A model generated the notes under the pieces. The model was not told the origin of the DNA, did no database searches, and was given only the letters and a program-made list of their open reading frames with translations. The position numbers were made by a program, and so were the translations under genes. 15,058 nucleotides of DNA from JAFGSZ01 sp964492185 (GTDB taxonomy: Bacteria > Bacteroidota > Bacteroidia > Bacteroidales > UBA10428): the NCBI GenBank assembly GCA_964492185.1, contig CAZBJH010000087.1:1-15058 (forward strand). Reading direction: 5' to 3'. Below are positions 1 to 7,379 of this stretch, piece after piece. Positions within the stretch are counted from its first letter, which is position 1, and the number at the start of each line of letters is the position of its first letter.

Positions 1-49
1 TAAACGAAATAACAAATTAATTACTAATAACTTAGCAAATATATATACG
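1..49 (-). repeat. Family B repeat, left arm, partial inverted copy
   Basis: These 49 bases are the exact reverse complement of 14735-14783. The same left arm recurs, slightly changed, at 13627-13674 and 13948-13995. The element runs off the left edge, so its apex and right arm are not visible. It lies about 55 bp beyond the stop of the PAS-GAF gene. The identity is seen directly in the sequence; what the repeat does is unknown. Confidence 0.9.
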
Positions 50-104
50 AATGAATGAGAATTATGTTCCCTGAATCGCAGGCATGAATTATGAATAATA
101 CAGG

Positions 105-1040
105 TTATACCTGATTAAAACCGGTATTTTCCAGTGAATGGATATGCAGCCTGAGTTTCTTTTCAGATTCTATTCGTTCGAGTTCGGCACCTACTCTTGT
201 TGAAAAAACGGTGAGTATATATCTGGTATTCGGGATTTCTTTCATGGGTTTATCATCCATTAATCCTAAAACGCCGATTGGTTTATTATTGTTGTTATAT
301 ATGGGACTACCCATGAAGCTTTCAATAGCCATGTTGGATATTAATTGATCATGGGGAAACAACTCATCAAGTTTTTGAGGGTAATATGAGATATATCCTT
401 TCAGTACGTTGTTTGCCGGATTGTTATTTAGTTCCAGTACAAAGTTTTCGCCCTCTTTTCCGTTTGCCCAGAACTGGATGATATTTAGATATCCGGGATC
501 TTTATCGATTATTCCGATAAAAGCATACCTGGTATCAAATGTTTGTGTCAGCAGGCTGGTAAGTTCCCTGAAAAATAGATTTCCTGTTACTTTAGATGTT
601 TTTTTGAATAATACTGAAATAGATCCTTCAGCTTTAAGATAATCAATAACCTTACTGATCTTAAATACGATGATACTATGATCGCCCATGCTGAGCCTGC
701 GGGCAGACAAATGTCCCCAGAAACTGTGATTATTGAATGTGCGAAATGAAAGCTCCTGCCTGTATGTCTTCCCTGTGTTGATCTCGTTCATTATCATTGC
801 CTTACTGAATTCGGCAGGTTCACTTTGGCAGAGGCTGAAAAAGTAATAATCTATTAATAAAGATTTTGCGTCCGCGTGAAAAAGTTCGATTGATTTTTGA
901 TTGCATTCTATAATTTTCCAGTCAGAACCGTTCAGTATAAGGATCGCTTCGTTGGAATTATTGAAAACAAAATCAATGAAATCTTTATTTAACCATAAAT
1001 TATCTTTTATTTCGGGCTTCGTAATTTTAAATTCACGCAT
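105..1040 (-). CDS. PAS-GAF sensor-domain protein without an output domain
   Basis: Predicted cytoplasmic sensory protein of 311 residues, with no signal peptide or membrane segment. Residues about 22-130 read as a PAS domain, starting near FVFNNSNEAILILNG with the typical 'IIECNQKSIELF' stretch. Residues about 145-290 read as a GAF domain, with 'RYAFIGII' near 171 and 'SPIYNNNNKPIGVLGLMD' near 245-262. The protein ends in a short charged helix (AELERIESEKKLRLHI) of the kind that normally leads into a histidine kinase, cyclase or further PAS domain, but a TAA stop follows within 15 residues and no kinase, GGDEF or DNA-binding domain is present. A Family B repeat begins about 55 bp past the stop, so loss of a 3' part is possible; it could equally be a stand-alone sensor acting through a partner. 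The ATG at 1038-1040 is the first in frame, with no clear ribosome-binding site. The domain call is fairly safe; ligand and partner are unknown. Confidence 0.75.
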   Translation of the reverse strand: MREFKITKPEIKDNLWLNKDFIDFVFNNSNEAILILNGSDWKIIECNQKSIELFHADAKSLLIDYYFFSLCQSEPAEFSKAMIMNEINTGKTYRQELSFRTFNNHSFWGHLSARRLSMGDHSIIVFKISKVIDYLKAEGSISVLFKKTSKVTGNLFFRELTSLLTQTFDTRYAFIGIIDKDPGYLNIIQFWANGKEGENFVLELNNNPANNVLKGYISYYPQKLDELFPHDQLISNMAIESFMGSPIYNNNNKPIGVLGLMDDKPMKEIPNTRYILTVFSTRVGAELERIESEKKLRLHIHSLENTGFNQV

Positions 1041-1329
1041 CGAATGTCATGGTTTTTAGACAACGTTGTTGTGCAACTTTACGGCAAAATAATTAATATG
1101 TTTTATTTCTTCATATCATTTTGACTAATGATCAATAAATGGATCTTAACAGTTATAGTAATAACTATTATGATTGCATTTATGTTTTATAATTTACTAA
1201 AAAAAATATTAAGCATAAAGCTATGTTTTTGGTAATTATTACGATAAGGAAAAATTTTTTTCAGATCTTCCGGATTGTTATTATATAATCGTTGGTATTT
1301 TGTATATTTATTTATAAGTTATAGACTAA

Positions 1330-1476
1330 TTAGAGTCTGTCTATAAACTCATAGTGTTTGTTCAGAATGTTCGAGATCAAGGCGCGTGAACATTTTAAAC
1401 CGGAGAATACTAAAGTATTTGAGGATTTAAAATGTGAGCAGCAACGCGGATATCGGACATTATGGACAGACACTAA
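1330..1476 (-). repeat. Family A interspersed repeat, copy 1 (inverted, MITE-like)
   Basis: About 147 bp bounded by TTAGAGTCTGTCTATAAA (1330) and TTATGGACAGACACTAA (ending 1476). These are the reverse complements of the right and left ends of copies 2 and 4, so this copy is inverted. The interior folds as a long imperfect hairpin: ACATTTTAAA and TTTAAAATGT flank a central AATACT-AA-AGTATT. Relative to copies 2 and 4 it lacks about 25 bp next to the TCTATAAA end. It carries no ORF, so if mobile it would depend on a transposase elsewhere; that is inference. Confidence 0.75.
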
Positions 1477-1477
1477 T

Positions 1478-1520
1478 TAGTGTCTGTCAATAAATAACAA
1501 AATGTTTAACTGATCATATA
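1478..1520 (-). repeat. Family A fragment joined to copy 1 by a perfect 24-bp palindrome
   Basis: The 12-mer GACAGACACTAA at 1465-1476 is followed directly by its exact reverse complement at 1477-1488, making a perfect 24-bp palindrome. The bases after it (AATAAATAACAAAATGTTTAAC, split here as AATAAATAACAA then AATGTTTAAC) match the inverted right end of copies 2 and 4. A second, truncated element therefore appears to start here in the same orientation as copy 1. Similarity fades by about 1520. Confidence 0.55.
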
Positions 1521-1572
1521 TCACAACCCCATAATAATTAAATTTTATGACCTTTAATTAAATATTTTACAA

Positions 1573-4356
1573 ATGAAAAAATTTTTAAAAATCCTGCTTA
1601 TAACCATTTTTGTAATCCTTGTGATCATTATTGTCACACCATTAATATTCAAAGGCAAGATAATGGATATTGCAAAAAAAGAGATCAATAAAACAGTTAA
1701 TGCAAATGTAGAGTTCAGTGATCTTGGTGTTTCCCTGATCAAAAACTTTCCTTACCTGACGGTTTCGCTTAAAGATCTTAATGTTACGGGTATTGATGAA
1801 TTCGAATCAGATACCCTTATAAGTTTTCATTCATTTGATATATCCGTGGAGTTAATCAGTGCCATTAAGATGGAAAATATCAAGGTTAAAGCTGTGATAT
1901 TGAACAGGCCTGTAATCTATGCTCATGTTCTTGAAGACGGTACGGCAAACTGGGATATTATGACAGAAAGCGAAGAAGAGGTTCCTGACACTACCATAAC
2001 AGAAAGTACATTAAATCCAAAGGTACAGTTAAAAAAGTTTGAGATCAATAACGCAGATCTGATGTATCTCGATGAAAGTTCCGGTATGAATGCTTCGCTC
2101 GATGAACTTAATTTCCGGCTGAAGGGTGATATGTCAAAAGATTTTTCCTCACTTGATATTAATGCTGATGTTCAGCGGGTAAATTTTAGTATGGATAATA
2201 TACGGTATGTAAGGGACGCGTTATTTGCTATGACATTAATGATTGATGCCAATCTTGCTGATATGATCTTCATTCTGAAGGAAAATGAGATTTCACTGAA
2301 TGATATTGTGCTTGGATTTGATGGGAATTTTAGCATGCCCAATGAGGAGGATATCGTGGTTGATATGAAATTCAATACCAGGAAGACTTCTTTCAAATCT
2401 ATCCTGTCATTAATCCCTGCTATTTATATGAGAGATTTTGAAGATATCAAAACAGAAGGCACTCTGAAATTAAACGGCACTGTGTCCGGTGTTTACAATG
2501 AAACAAATACTCCATCGGCTAGTCTCCAATTGATGGTGGAAGATGCCATGTTCAGTTATCCGGACCTTCCCGGGTCGGCAGATAATATAACAATTGATAT
2601 AGCAATGCTTTATGATGGTGTTCAACCCGATAATTCAACTATTGATATAAACAGGTTCCATGTTGAACTTGCCGGTAATCCGGTTGATATGACTTTAAAT
2701 ATAAATAATCCTGTTGGCGATATGTTTATAAATGCCAATCTTGTTTCGGATATTGAACTGGCCAGTCTGCATGATGTTGTGCCAATGGAAGATATTTCTC
2801 TTGCCGGAAGGATTGTCACGGACCTTGATGCTATGGGGTATGTGTCGACACTGGAAAATGAAAGATATGAGGAATTTAAGGCCGATGGTGCTGTTAAGAT
2901 TACCAATCTGGTTGTTGATGGAGAATCCGTACCAAGGAAAGTTATCATGGAAAAGGCATCTCTGATATTTTCACCCCGGTTTTTACAGGTTGATGGGCTT
3001 GATTTGATAATGGGCCAAAGTGATATGCATCTTAACGGTCGCGTAGAAAATTTTATCCCCTATGTATTTAGTGACGGGACACTTACTGGTGAGTTTATTT
3101 TTACTTCCGGTTTACTGAATTTAAATGAGTTTTTGATTGATACAGAAGAAATGCCGGAAGTTGAAGAAACAGATACAATAGAGTTGTCGGTTGTAGAGGT
3201 TCCGGGAGATATTGATTTTACACTGACATCCCGGTTTGATCAGATATTATATGATCAGATGGATATACGTAATACAGCAGGCATTATTAAAGTTATAAAC
3301 AGTAAGGTTATTCTGGAACGCCTGAAGATGGAAACTTTGGGAGGGACTATGTTAATGAATGGTGAATATAATACAACTGATATCAATAATCCTTTTGTAG
3401 ATTTTGGTATACAAGCTGATAATATAGCTATATCACAAACATTCAACTCCCTTTTACTGGTTCGGGAATTTGCTCCGATTGCTGCCAAAGCTACAGGCGA
3501 TGTAAGCCTTGGGATGCAGTTTACAAGCTTCATGGATGATAAAATGAAACCTGTTATGAATTCTGTTGTCGGTAAAGGGAATCTGAGAAGCAGTTCCATA
3601 GGTATCAATGGGGGTAATATTTTTCAGAAAATAAACTCTGTGTTGAATACCGGCACATTCAGTGATTTGGCACTAGGGGATATTGATATCAATTTTGAGA
3701 TCAGGAATGGCAAATTGTTTGTTGATCCTTTTAAGACTGTGATGGGAAATACCGAGTTTCTAATATCCGGTGAACAGGGACTGGACCAGACATTGAATTA
3801 TGGTATTAATGTAACACTTCCCCGGGGCGTTTTGAGCAAGAGCGCTATAAATACTGCTTTTTCCAAAGCTTCAGATGCAGGTTTCGATATCGATCAATCA
3901 TCATTTCTCAATTATGATATTAAAGTTACCGGTACTTTTGAAGATCCCGATGTAAACTGGGATTTAAAAAATACGGCTTCACAAACCCGGGAAGTTATCC
4001 AGCAGGAACTGGAAGAAAAGGCCAGGGAAGCAATTGAAGAGAAAAAAGAAAAGGCTCGTGAAGTAGTAAGTGAGGAAGCAGAAAAGATTATGCAGAGTGC
4101 AGAAGCCGAAGCTGAAAGAGTCAGGAAAAAAGCAAGAGAAGCTGCAGAAATTATCAGAAAGGAAGCCAATGATAATGCTGATAAGTTGTTACGGGAGGCA
4201 AAGAACCCTATAGCAAAAAAAGCGGCCGAGCCTGTAGCACAAAAGATGAGGCAGGAGGGTGAAAAGAACGCGCAAAAGCTGATTGATGAAGCTGATGAAA
4301 AAGCAGAAAAAATCCTTCAGGAAGCTCGCGAAAAATCAAATAAATTGCAGGAATAA
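1573..4356 (+). CDS. AsmA family envelope protein with long C-terminal coiled coil
   Basis: Large 927-residue protein of the AsmA type, predicted to be anchored in the inner membrane with most of its mass in the periplasm. An N-terminal membrane segment spans about residues 4-26, with lysines before it. The following stretch (KIMDIAKKEINKTVNANVEFSDLGVSL, starting near 28) is the typical AsmA opening, where short amphipathic beta segments such as 'YLTVSLKDLNVTG' begin. The middle is beta-rich, with repeated 'L.ING..' and 'DF.I..DNI' motifs, and an AsmA C-terminal-like part covers about 620-790. Members are linked to outer-membrane biogenesis and bridge-like lipid transport; this protein's substrate is not known. 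Residues about 800-927 are a Lys/Glu/Ala-rich coiled coil, unusual as a tail on this family. The ATG at 1573 gives a natural membrane anchor; no Shine-Dalgarno sequence is visible. It is monocistronic, bounded by a repeat upstream and a terminator downstream. Confidence 0.8.
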   Translation: MKKFLKILLITIFVILVIIIVTPLIFKGKIMDIAKKEINKTVNANVEFSDLGVSLIKNFPYLTVSLKDLNVTGIDEFESDTLISFHSFDISVELISAIKMENIKVKAVILNRPVIYAHVLEDGTANWDIMTESEEEVPDTTITESTLNPKVQLKKFEINNADLMYLDESSGMNASLDELNFRLKGDMSKDFSSLDINADVQRVNFSMDNIRYVRDALFAMTLMIDANLADMIFILKENEISLNDIVLGFDGNFSMPNEEDIVVDMKFNTRKTSFKSILSLIPAIYMRDFEDIKTEGTLKLNGTVSGVYNETNTPSASLQLMVEDAMFSYPDLPGSADNITIDIAMLYDGVQPDNSTIDINRFHVELAGNPVDMTLNINNPVGDMFINANLVSDIELASLHDVVPMEDISLAGRIVTDLDAMGYVSTLENERYEEFKADGAVKITNLVVDGESVPRKVIMEKASLIFSPRFLQVDGLDLIMGQSDMHLNGRVENFIPYVFSDGTLTGEFIFTSGLLNLNEFLIDTEEMPEVEETDTIELSVVEVPGDIDFTLTSRFDQILYDQMDIRNTAGIIKVINSKVILERLKMETLGGTMLMNGEYNTTDINNPFVDFGIQADNIAISQTFNSLLLVREFAPIAAKATGDVSLGMQFTSFMDDKMKPVMNSVVGKGNLRSSSIGINGGNIFQKINSVLNTGTFSDLALGDIDINFEIRNGKLFVDPFKTVMGNTEFLISGEQGLDQTLNYGINVTLPRGVLSKSAINTAFSKASDAGFDIDQSSFLNYDIKVTGTFEDPDVNWDLKNTASQTREVIQQELEEKAREAIEEKKEKAREVVSEEAEKIMQSAEAEAERVRKKAREAAEIIRKEANDNADKLLREAKNPIAKKAAEPVAQKMRQEGEKNAQKLIDEADEKAEKILQEAREKSNKLQE

Positions 4357-4386
4357 AAAAACGGGGTGATATCACCCCGTTTTTTT
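4355..4386. terminator. Perfectly symmetrical bidirectional terminator
   Basis: A flawless 32-bp palindrome. Its half is AAAAAAACGGGGTGAT, followed directly by the reverse complement ending in seven T. The GC-rich part gives a strong hairpin, and each strand has a T tract after it. It overlaps the last two bases of the asmA-like stop codon and ends one base before the rplS stop. One element therefore ends both convergent transcripts. Confidence 0.93.
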
Positions 4387-4387
4387 A

Positions 4388-4735
4388 TTAAAATCTTTTT
4401 TCCTGTATCCTGGCTTTCTTGCCCGTTAATTTTCTCAGGTAGAATATCCTTGCTTTTCGAACCCTGCCGTACTTGTTTACATCGATTTTTTCAATAAAGG
4501 GTGATTGTGCCGGAAATATTCTTTCCACTCCTATGCTTCCTGACATTTTGCGTACGGTAAAAGTCTCATTAATCCCTGATCCCCTGCGTTGAAGGACAAC
4601 ACCACGGAATTGCTGGATCCTTTCCTTATTACCTTCCCTGATTTTATAATGTACTGTTATTGTATCACCTGCAGAGAATTTTGGAAATTCTTTTACCTGG
4701 GCAAATTCGCTTTCTGCAACTTTTAATAGGTCCAT
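4388..4735 (-). CDS. rplS: 50S ribosomal protein L19
   Basis: Ribosomal protein L19, which sits at the 30S-50S interface of the large subunit. The 115-residue product matches the family's usual length of about 115-120. Recognisable parts are 'FSAGDTITVHYKIREGNKERIQQFRGVVLQRRGSG' (from residue 20), 'ETFTVRKMSGSIGVERIFPAQSPFIEKI' and the basic end 'RKARIFYLRKLTGKKARIQEK'. The frame stays open upstream to 4846, but the extra 37 residues are unlike L19, so I start at the ATG at 4733-4735 (MDLLKVAESEF). A short AGG lies just upstream. It stands alone, not with rpsP-rimM-trmD as in many bacteria. It converges with the asmA-like gene and shares its terminator. See the leader entry for possible control. 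Confidence 0.95.
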   Translation of the reverse strand: MDLLKVAESEFAQVKEFPKFSAGDTITVHYKIREGNKERIQQFRGVVLQRRGSGINETFTVRKMSGSIGVERIFPAQSPFIEKIDVNKYGRVRKARIFYLRKLTGKKARIQEKRF

Positions 4736-4788
4736 CCTGATTATAATTTGATTATTGTAAATCCTGATTTTTTCAGGTCGCAATATTA
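4733..4788 (-). promoter_or_regulatory. rplS promoter and possible structured leader
   Basis: Reading the minus strand, a near-consensus -7 box TAATATTG lies at 4788-4781 (consensus TAnnTTTG, one mismatch), which would start the RNA near 4775. The RNA begins with CCTGA (4777-4773), which can pair with TCAGG at 4767-4763 across a 5-base loop. The octamer ATCAGGAT then recurs, and its second copy overlaps the rplS start codon. CCTGA could instead pair with this second TCAGG, giving two mutually exclusive folds. Autoregulatory L19 leaders are known in some bacteria; that this is one is inference from 5-bp pairings only. Confidence 0.35.
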
Positions 4789-4905
4789 CGAATATTTTTT
4801 GAGATGAAATAACATAAGCAGTAAAAATTAGCTTAGCAGAGAACAATATTTCAGCATCCCCCTAATATAAACCACTTCAAAAGTACTATTCATACCTAAC
4901 ACTAA

Positions 4906-5095
4906 TTAGTGTATGTCCATAAAGCCCCATTTGCCGCGTTACGCTTGTCCGAAAATTACTCATTTACGACAAGTAAACTCCGCATTTTCGGACTGCGCAA
5001 GCCTTGCAAATGAATCTTTCTGAACAGACACATGGCCAGTTATACATTTTGTTATCTTTATAGACAGAGACTACAGTTTATTGACAAACTCTAAT
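4906..5095 (+). repeat. Family A interspersed repeat, copy 2
   Basis: It begins with TTAGTGTATGTCCATAA and carries an internal imperfect hairpin: TCCGAAAAT near 4949 pairs with ATTTTCGGA near 4983, around a TTTACGACAAGTAAA centre. It reaches TTTATAGACAGAGACT at about 5072, followed by a second end-like sequence, TTATTGACAAACTCTAATTA, up to about 5096. The left border also sits in a 14-bp palindrome, ACACTAATTAGTGT (4899-4912). It shares long stretches with copy 4 at 14511-14680. It contains no ORF and lies in the gap between the dipeptidase gene and rplS. Confidence 0.75.
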
Positions 5096-5141
5096 TACCG
5101 AATACCGATTACTGAATACCGAATACCGAATACCGATTACC
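5096..5141. repeat. 7-bp microsatellite (TACCGAA/TACCGAT)
   Basis: About 6.5 tandem heptamers: TACCGAA, TACCGAT, TACTGAA, TACCGAA, TACCGAA, TACCGAT, then TACC. It starts where the Family A copy ends and stops four bases short of the dipeptidase stop codon, so copy-number change would alter only the 3' untranslated region of that gene. Confidence 0.9.
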
Positions 5142-5145
5142 TTCT

Positions 5146-6819
5146 TCATTCTCCTTCCCCGTCCAAATATATGAATTTATCTCCCGTTTCTTTGATTAGC
5201 AATCTGTACCATTCTTCGCTATAACCCGGAAATTCTACTTCAGGATTTTGCTGTCCTTCAACTTTCGTTTTTACATTGCCGTCCATAAATCTTGTAAACA
5301 GGTACCTGTATAGTTCTTTCCATTCCTTTACGGTATTATTCCCTGTGTATACAGAGTATTCAGTAATAAAATTAATTGCCTTTGATCTGTCAGTATCATA
5401 AACAGCCAATGCCGCCTGATCAATAGCAGGTGTCATGTCAATATAATTAAGCTCCAGTTCTTTCTGTTTTTCACGAATATGCGGTATCATTAAATCATAA
5501 CGTAAATAAGCAAAATTAGAAACCTGGTTGAAAACCCAGAATGCTGCATCATTATCAAATTCCATAATGCTTCCCTTACCTTCCGTGAATGACCCGGGAA
5601 CTTCTGTAATACCGCAATACATTGGTGAATATACCGTACTGTAGGTATCATCCACTCCAAACCACAGGATACCTCCGATAGGATCAGGCAACCATGAGCG
5701 TGACTGGGTTACAAATGAAAATCCGGTTTGCTGTGTTGATGTTGCCCTTTCATTAAAATAGGTAACACTGTCAATTTCCCATGTTAAGGGACGCCAGCGT
5801 ACTATACATTTATTAGGGCCGGCGCCGAAGTCGAGTGACATATCCAGTTCTGTTTCCTGGTAATAATCACGCATCAGCTCCATCACGTCATGAACGGAAA
5901 GTTTTTCGTCAGGTTTTATCCAGAGCGGCATTCGGTTTTCAGGATTCTCACCCCTGGCATAATCAATATATTGTTCCATGTTTTTATTCACTTTCCTGAA
6001 TCCTGACCATACGCGTGCTTCACAAAAGCGGGCACCACCAAAATCAAGTGGTGCAAAGGCATCCGCGAAGCTAAAATCTTTGTCATTACCTTCATAATAC
6101 CCCATCTCACGGGCAAAATCTATCACATCATCAGAATAAAGGCAATTTTCCGGATCATCCTTGGGGAAAGTAGTTATCCGGGCCTGGTTGGCATGACCGC
6201 TGATATATCCGTCCGGAATTTTTCTGGCAACCCAGACAGCCCCTTTATTTTCATTAATCACCTTTTTATTGTTTCCACTTCCTGTGGTTTTCATTTTCAT
6301 TCCTTTTCCTATTATCTCCATGATCCATACTTCATCAGGATCCGAAATGGAAAAGGATTCTCCTGTACTGTAATATCCGTATTCATCAAGAAGCTCTGCT
6401 ATGACGGTGATAGCCTCCCGGGCGGTTTTTGCACGCTGAAGGGTGATATACATCAGGCTCCCATAGTCAATTATTCCCGTAGTATCCTGCAGTTCCTTAC
6501 GGCCTGTATAAGTAGTTTCACTAATAGCCAGTTGATGTTCATTCATGTTCCCGACAACAGCATATGTATTTTTTACCTGTTTGATCTTACCAAGGAATTT
6601 CCCTGTATCCCATTCTTTTATATCCAGCATGGAATTATCAGGATAACTGGCTGTTGGTCTGAAATAAAGCTCACCATATAAAACATGTGAATCGGCAGCA
6701 TATGTGATCATTGTAGAGCCATCTTCAGAGGCTCCTTTCGTCACCAGGAAGTTGGTACATGGTCTTGCATTTGTTATCAATAAAAACACAACTCCTGTTA
6801 GCAATATTTTCTTTCTCAT
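5146..6819 (-). CDS. Secreted C69 family dipeptidase
   Basis: Predicted exported dipeptidase of peptidase family C69 (PepD-type), an N-terminal nucleophile hydrolase. The 557-residue product opens with a signal-like segment (MRKKILLTGVVFLLI) followed by 'CTNFLVTKGASEDGSTMITYAADS'. Cys21 is the expected catalytic residue, which becomes the new N-terminus when the preceding peptide is removed. Further family features are 'VVGNMNEHQLAISETT' (about 87-102), 'DYGSLMYITLQRAKTAREA' and 'DEVWIMEIIGKG'. The remaining C-terminal region matches the usual length of Bacteroidota members (about 540-570). The peptide before Cys21 lacks a proper lipobox, so I prefer secretion or autocleavage over a lipoprotein. 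It is monocistronic. The ATG at 6819 precedes the signal peptide; the upstream DNA is very AT-rich with three TTAAATAA-like repeats (about 6825-6848) and no clear ribosome-binding site. Exact substrate specificity cannot be read from the sequence. Confidence 0.88.
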   Translation of the reverse strand: MRKKILLTGVVFLLITNARPCTNFLVTKGASEDGSTMITYAADSHVLYGELYFRPTASYPDNSMLDIKEWDTGKFLGKIKQVKNTYAVVGNMNEHQLAISETTYTGRKELQDTTGIIDYGSLMYITLQRAKTAREAITVIAELLDEYGYYSTGESFSISDPDEVWIMEIIGKGMKMKTTGSGNNKKVINENKGAVWVARKIPDGYISGHANQARITTFPKDDPENCLYSDDVIDFAREMGYYEGNDKDFSFADAFAPLDFGGARFCEARVWSGFRKVNKNMEQYIDYARGENPENRMPLWIKPDEKLSVHDVMELMRDYYQETELDMSLDFGAGPNKCIVRWRPLTWEIDSVTYFNERATSTQQTGFSFVTQSRSWLPDPIGGILWFGVDDTYSTVYSPMYCGITEVPGSFTEGKGSIMEFDNDAAFWVFNQVSNFAYLRYDLMIPHIREKQKELELNYIDMTPAIDQAALAVYDTDRSKAINFITEYSVYTGNNTVKEWKELYRYLFTRFMDGNVKTKVEGQQNPEVEFPGYSEEWYRLLIKETGDKFIYLDGEGE

Positions 6820-7218
6820 ATAGTTAAATAATTAAATAATTAAATAATATTTAAAATATAATAATATGTAGATCTAATCTGATACTTTGTAATAACCCCA
6901 ATAGAATAAGAGTATTTCAAATTTGTATGTAAAATAATAAAAATATTTTTGCCTGTATTATTTTATTACTGGGTCAGGTTTGAGGTAATTATCATTCATT
7001 TTTTAAAACCTATAGTCAGGTAAAGCCAATAATTCAGGATAGTGTTCGATGAACAAAAATGTGTATTTTATGTTTCACCATAAATATATGTTCACAAAAA
7101 ATGTTAAATGTTAATATCTCATTATTTTTATTATTAATTAATGTTTATTTTTGTTTAGTCCTGCTTACATAAAATATGTTTTATGAATAATCAGTCAACA
7201 GGTTAACAAAAAATATTA
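6820..7218. other. AT-rich intergenic region without a gene
   Basis: No coding frame of useful length is seen on either strand. It must contain the dipeptidase promoter (minus strand), which I could not pin down. A box TATTTTTG at 7146-7153 (+) fits TAnnTTTG but has no TTG at the proper distance upstream. The short AT repeats at 6825-6848 lie just upstream of the dipeptidase start. Confidence 0.5.
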
Positions 7219-7247
7219 TTGTCTGAGAATTTTTTGTTATATTTTTG
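7219..7247 (+). promoter_or_regulatory. Predicted Bacteroidota-type promoter, plus strand
   Basis: TTG at 7219-7221 is separated by 18 bp from TATTTTTG at 7240-7247, matching the known Bacteroidota pattern TTG-N17-23-TAnnTTTG. Transcription would start near 7254 on the plus strand. No gene follows on that strand, but a terminator does (7333-7370). In AT-rich DNA such boxes arise by chance, so the terminator pairing is the main support. Confidence 0.45.
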
Positions 7248-7253
7248 AAACAT

Positions 7254-7370
7254 AAACAATAGATATTAAGTATAGTTAGTAGTTAGCAGGTTTAGTTAAT
7301 AATTAGATTGTCTTTTTGTAGTTAGGGTTAAGAAGGTGAGGATCAGGTAATCCTCACCTTTCTTTTTTAT
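7254..7370 (+). ncRNA. Candidate small RNA (promoter-terminator pair, no ORF)
   Basis: A predicted transcript of about 110-115 nt runs from the promoter at 7219-7247 to the T tract after the hairpin at 7333-7360. The body is rich in TTAG motifs (7270-7310) and contains no meaningful ORF. The neighbouring genes are both on the minus strand, so this RNA is not the tail of an annotated gene. It ends 10 bases from the anmK stop codon on the opposite strand. I do not recognise the family; this is inference from signals alone. Confidence 0.4.
7333..7370 (+). terminator. Intrinsic terminator, plus strand
   Basis: AAGGTGAGGA (7333-7342) pairs perfectly with TCCTCACCTT (7351-7360) over an 8-base loop, followed by TCTTTTTTATTTTTT. 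The T tract lies only on the plus-strand side; in minus-strand reading the bases after the hairpin are CTTAACCC. It is therefore oriented for a plus-strand transcript, although the adjacent anmK gene is on the minus strand. The hairpin may still help end the anmK message. Confidence 0.8.
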
Positions 7371-7379
7371 TTTTTCCTG

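Larger units (their letters stand above)
1041..1572. other. Divergent intergenic region between PAS-GAF gene and asmA-like gene
   Basis: This 532-bp AT-rich stretch must hold the promoters of two divergent genes. I found no perfect TAnnTTTG box with a correctly placed TTG for either one. The central part (1330-1520) is a Family A interspersed repeat plus a fragment. The remainder (1041-1329 and 1521-1572) shows no ORF or RNA gene that I can support. A 10-bp palindrome, ACAACGTTGT, lies near 1060, just upstream of the PAS-GAF start; its meaning is unknown. Confidence 0.6.

Noticed and set aside
105..125. Terminator at the end of the PAS-GAF gene
   Set aside because: A CAGGT/ACCTG hairpin of 5 bp overlaps the stop codon (about 101-113), but the stem is short and no T tract follows on the minus strand.
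4736..4846. N-terminal extension of L19
   Set aside because: The extra 37 residues are unlike ribosomal protein L19 and cover the likely promoter; the ATG at 4735 gives the normal length.
6193..6681. 162-codon plus-strand ORF inside the dipeptidase gene
   Set aside because: Antisense shadow of a strongly conserved enzyme; no family resemblance and no start signals.
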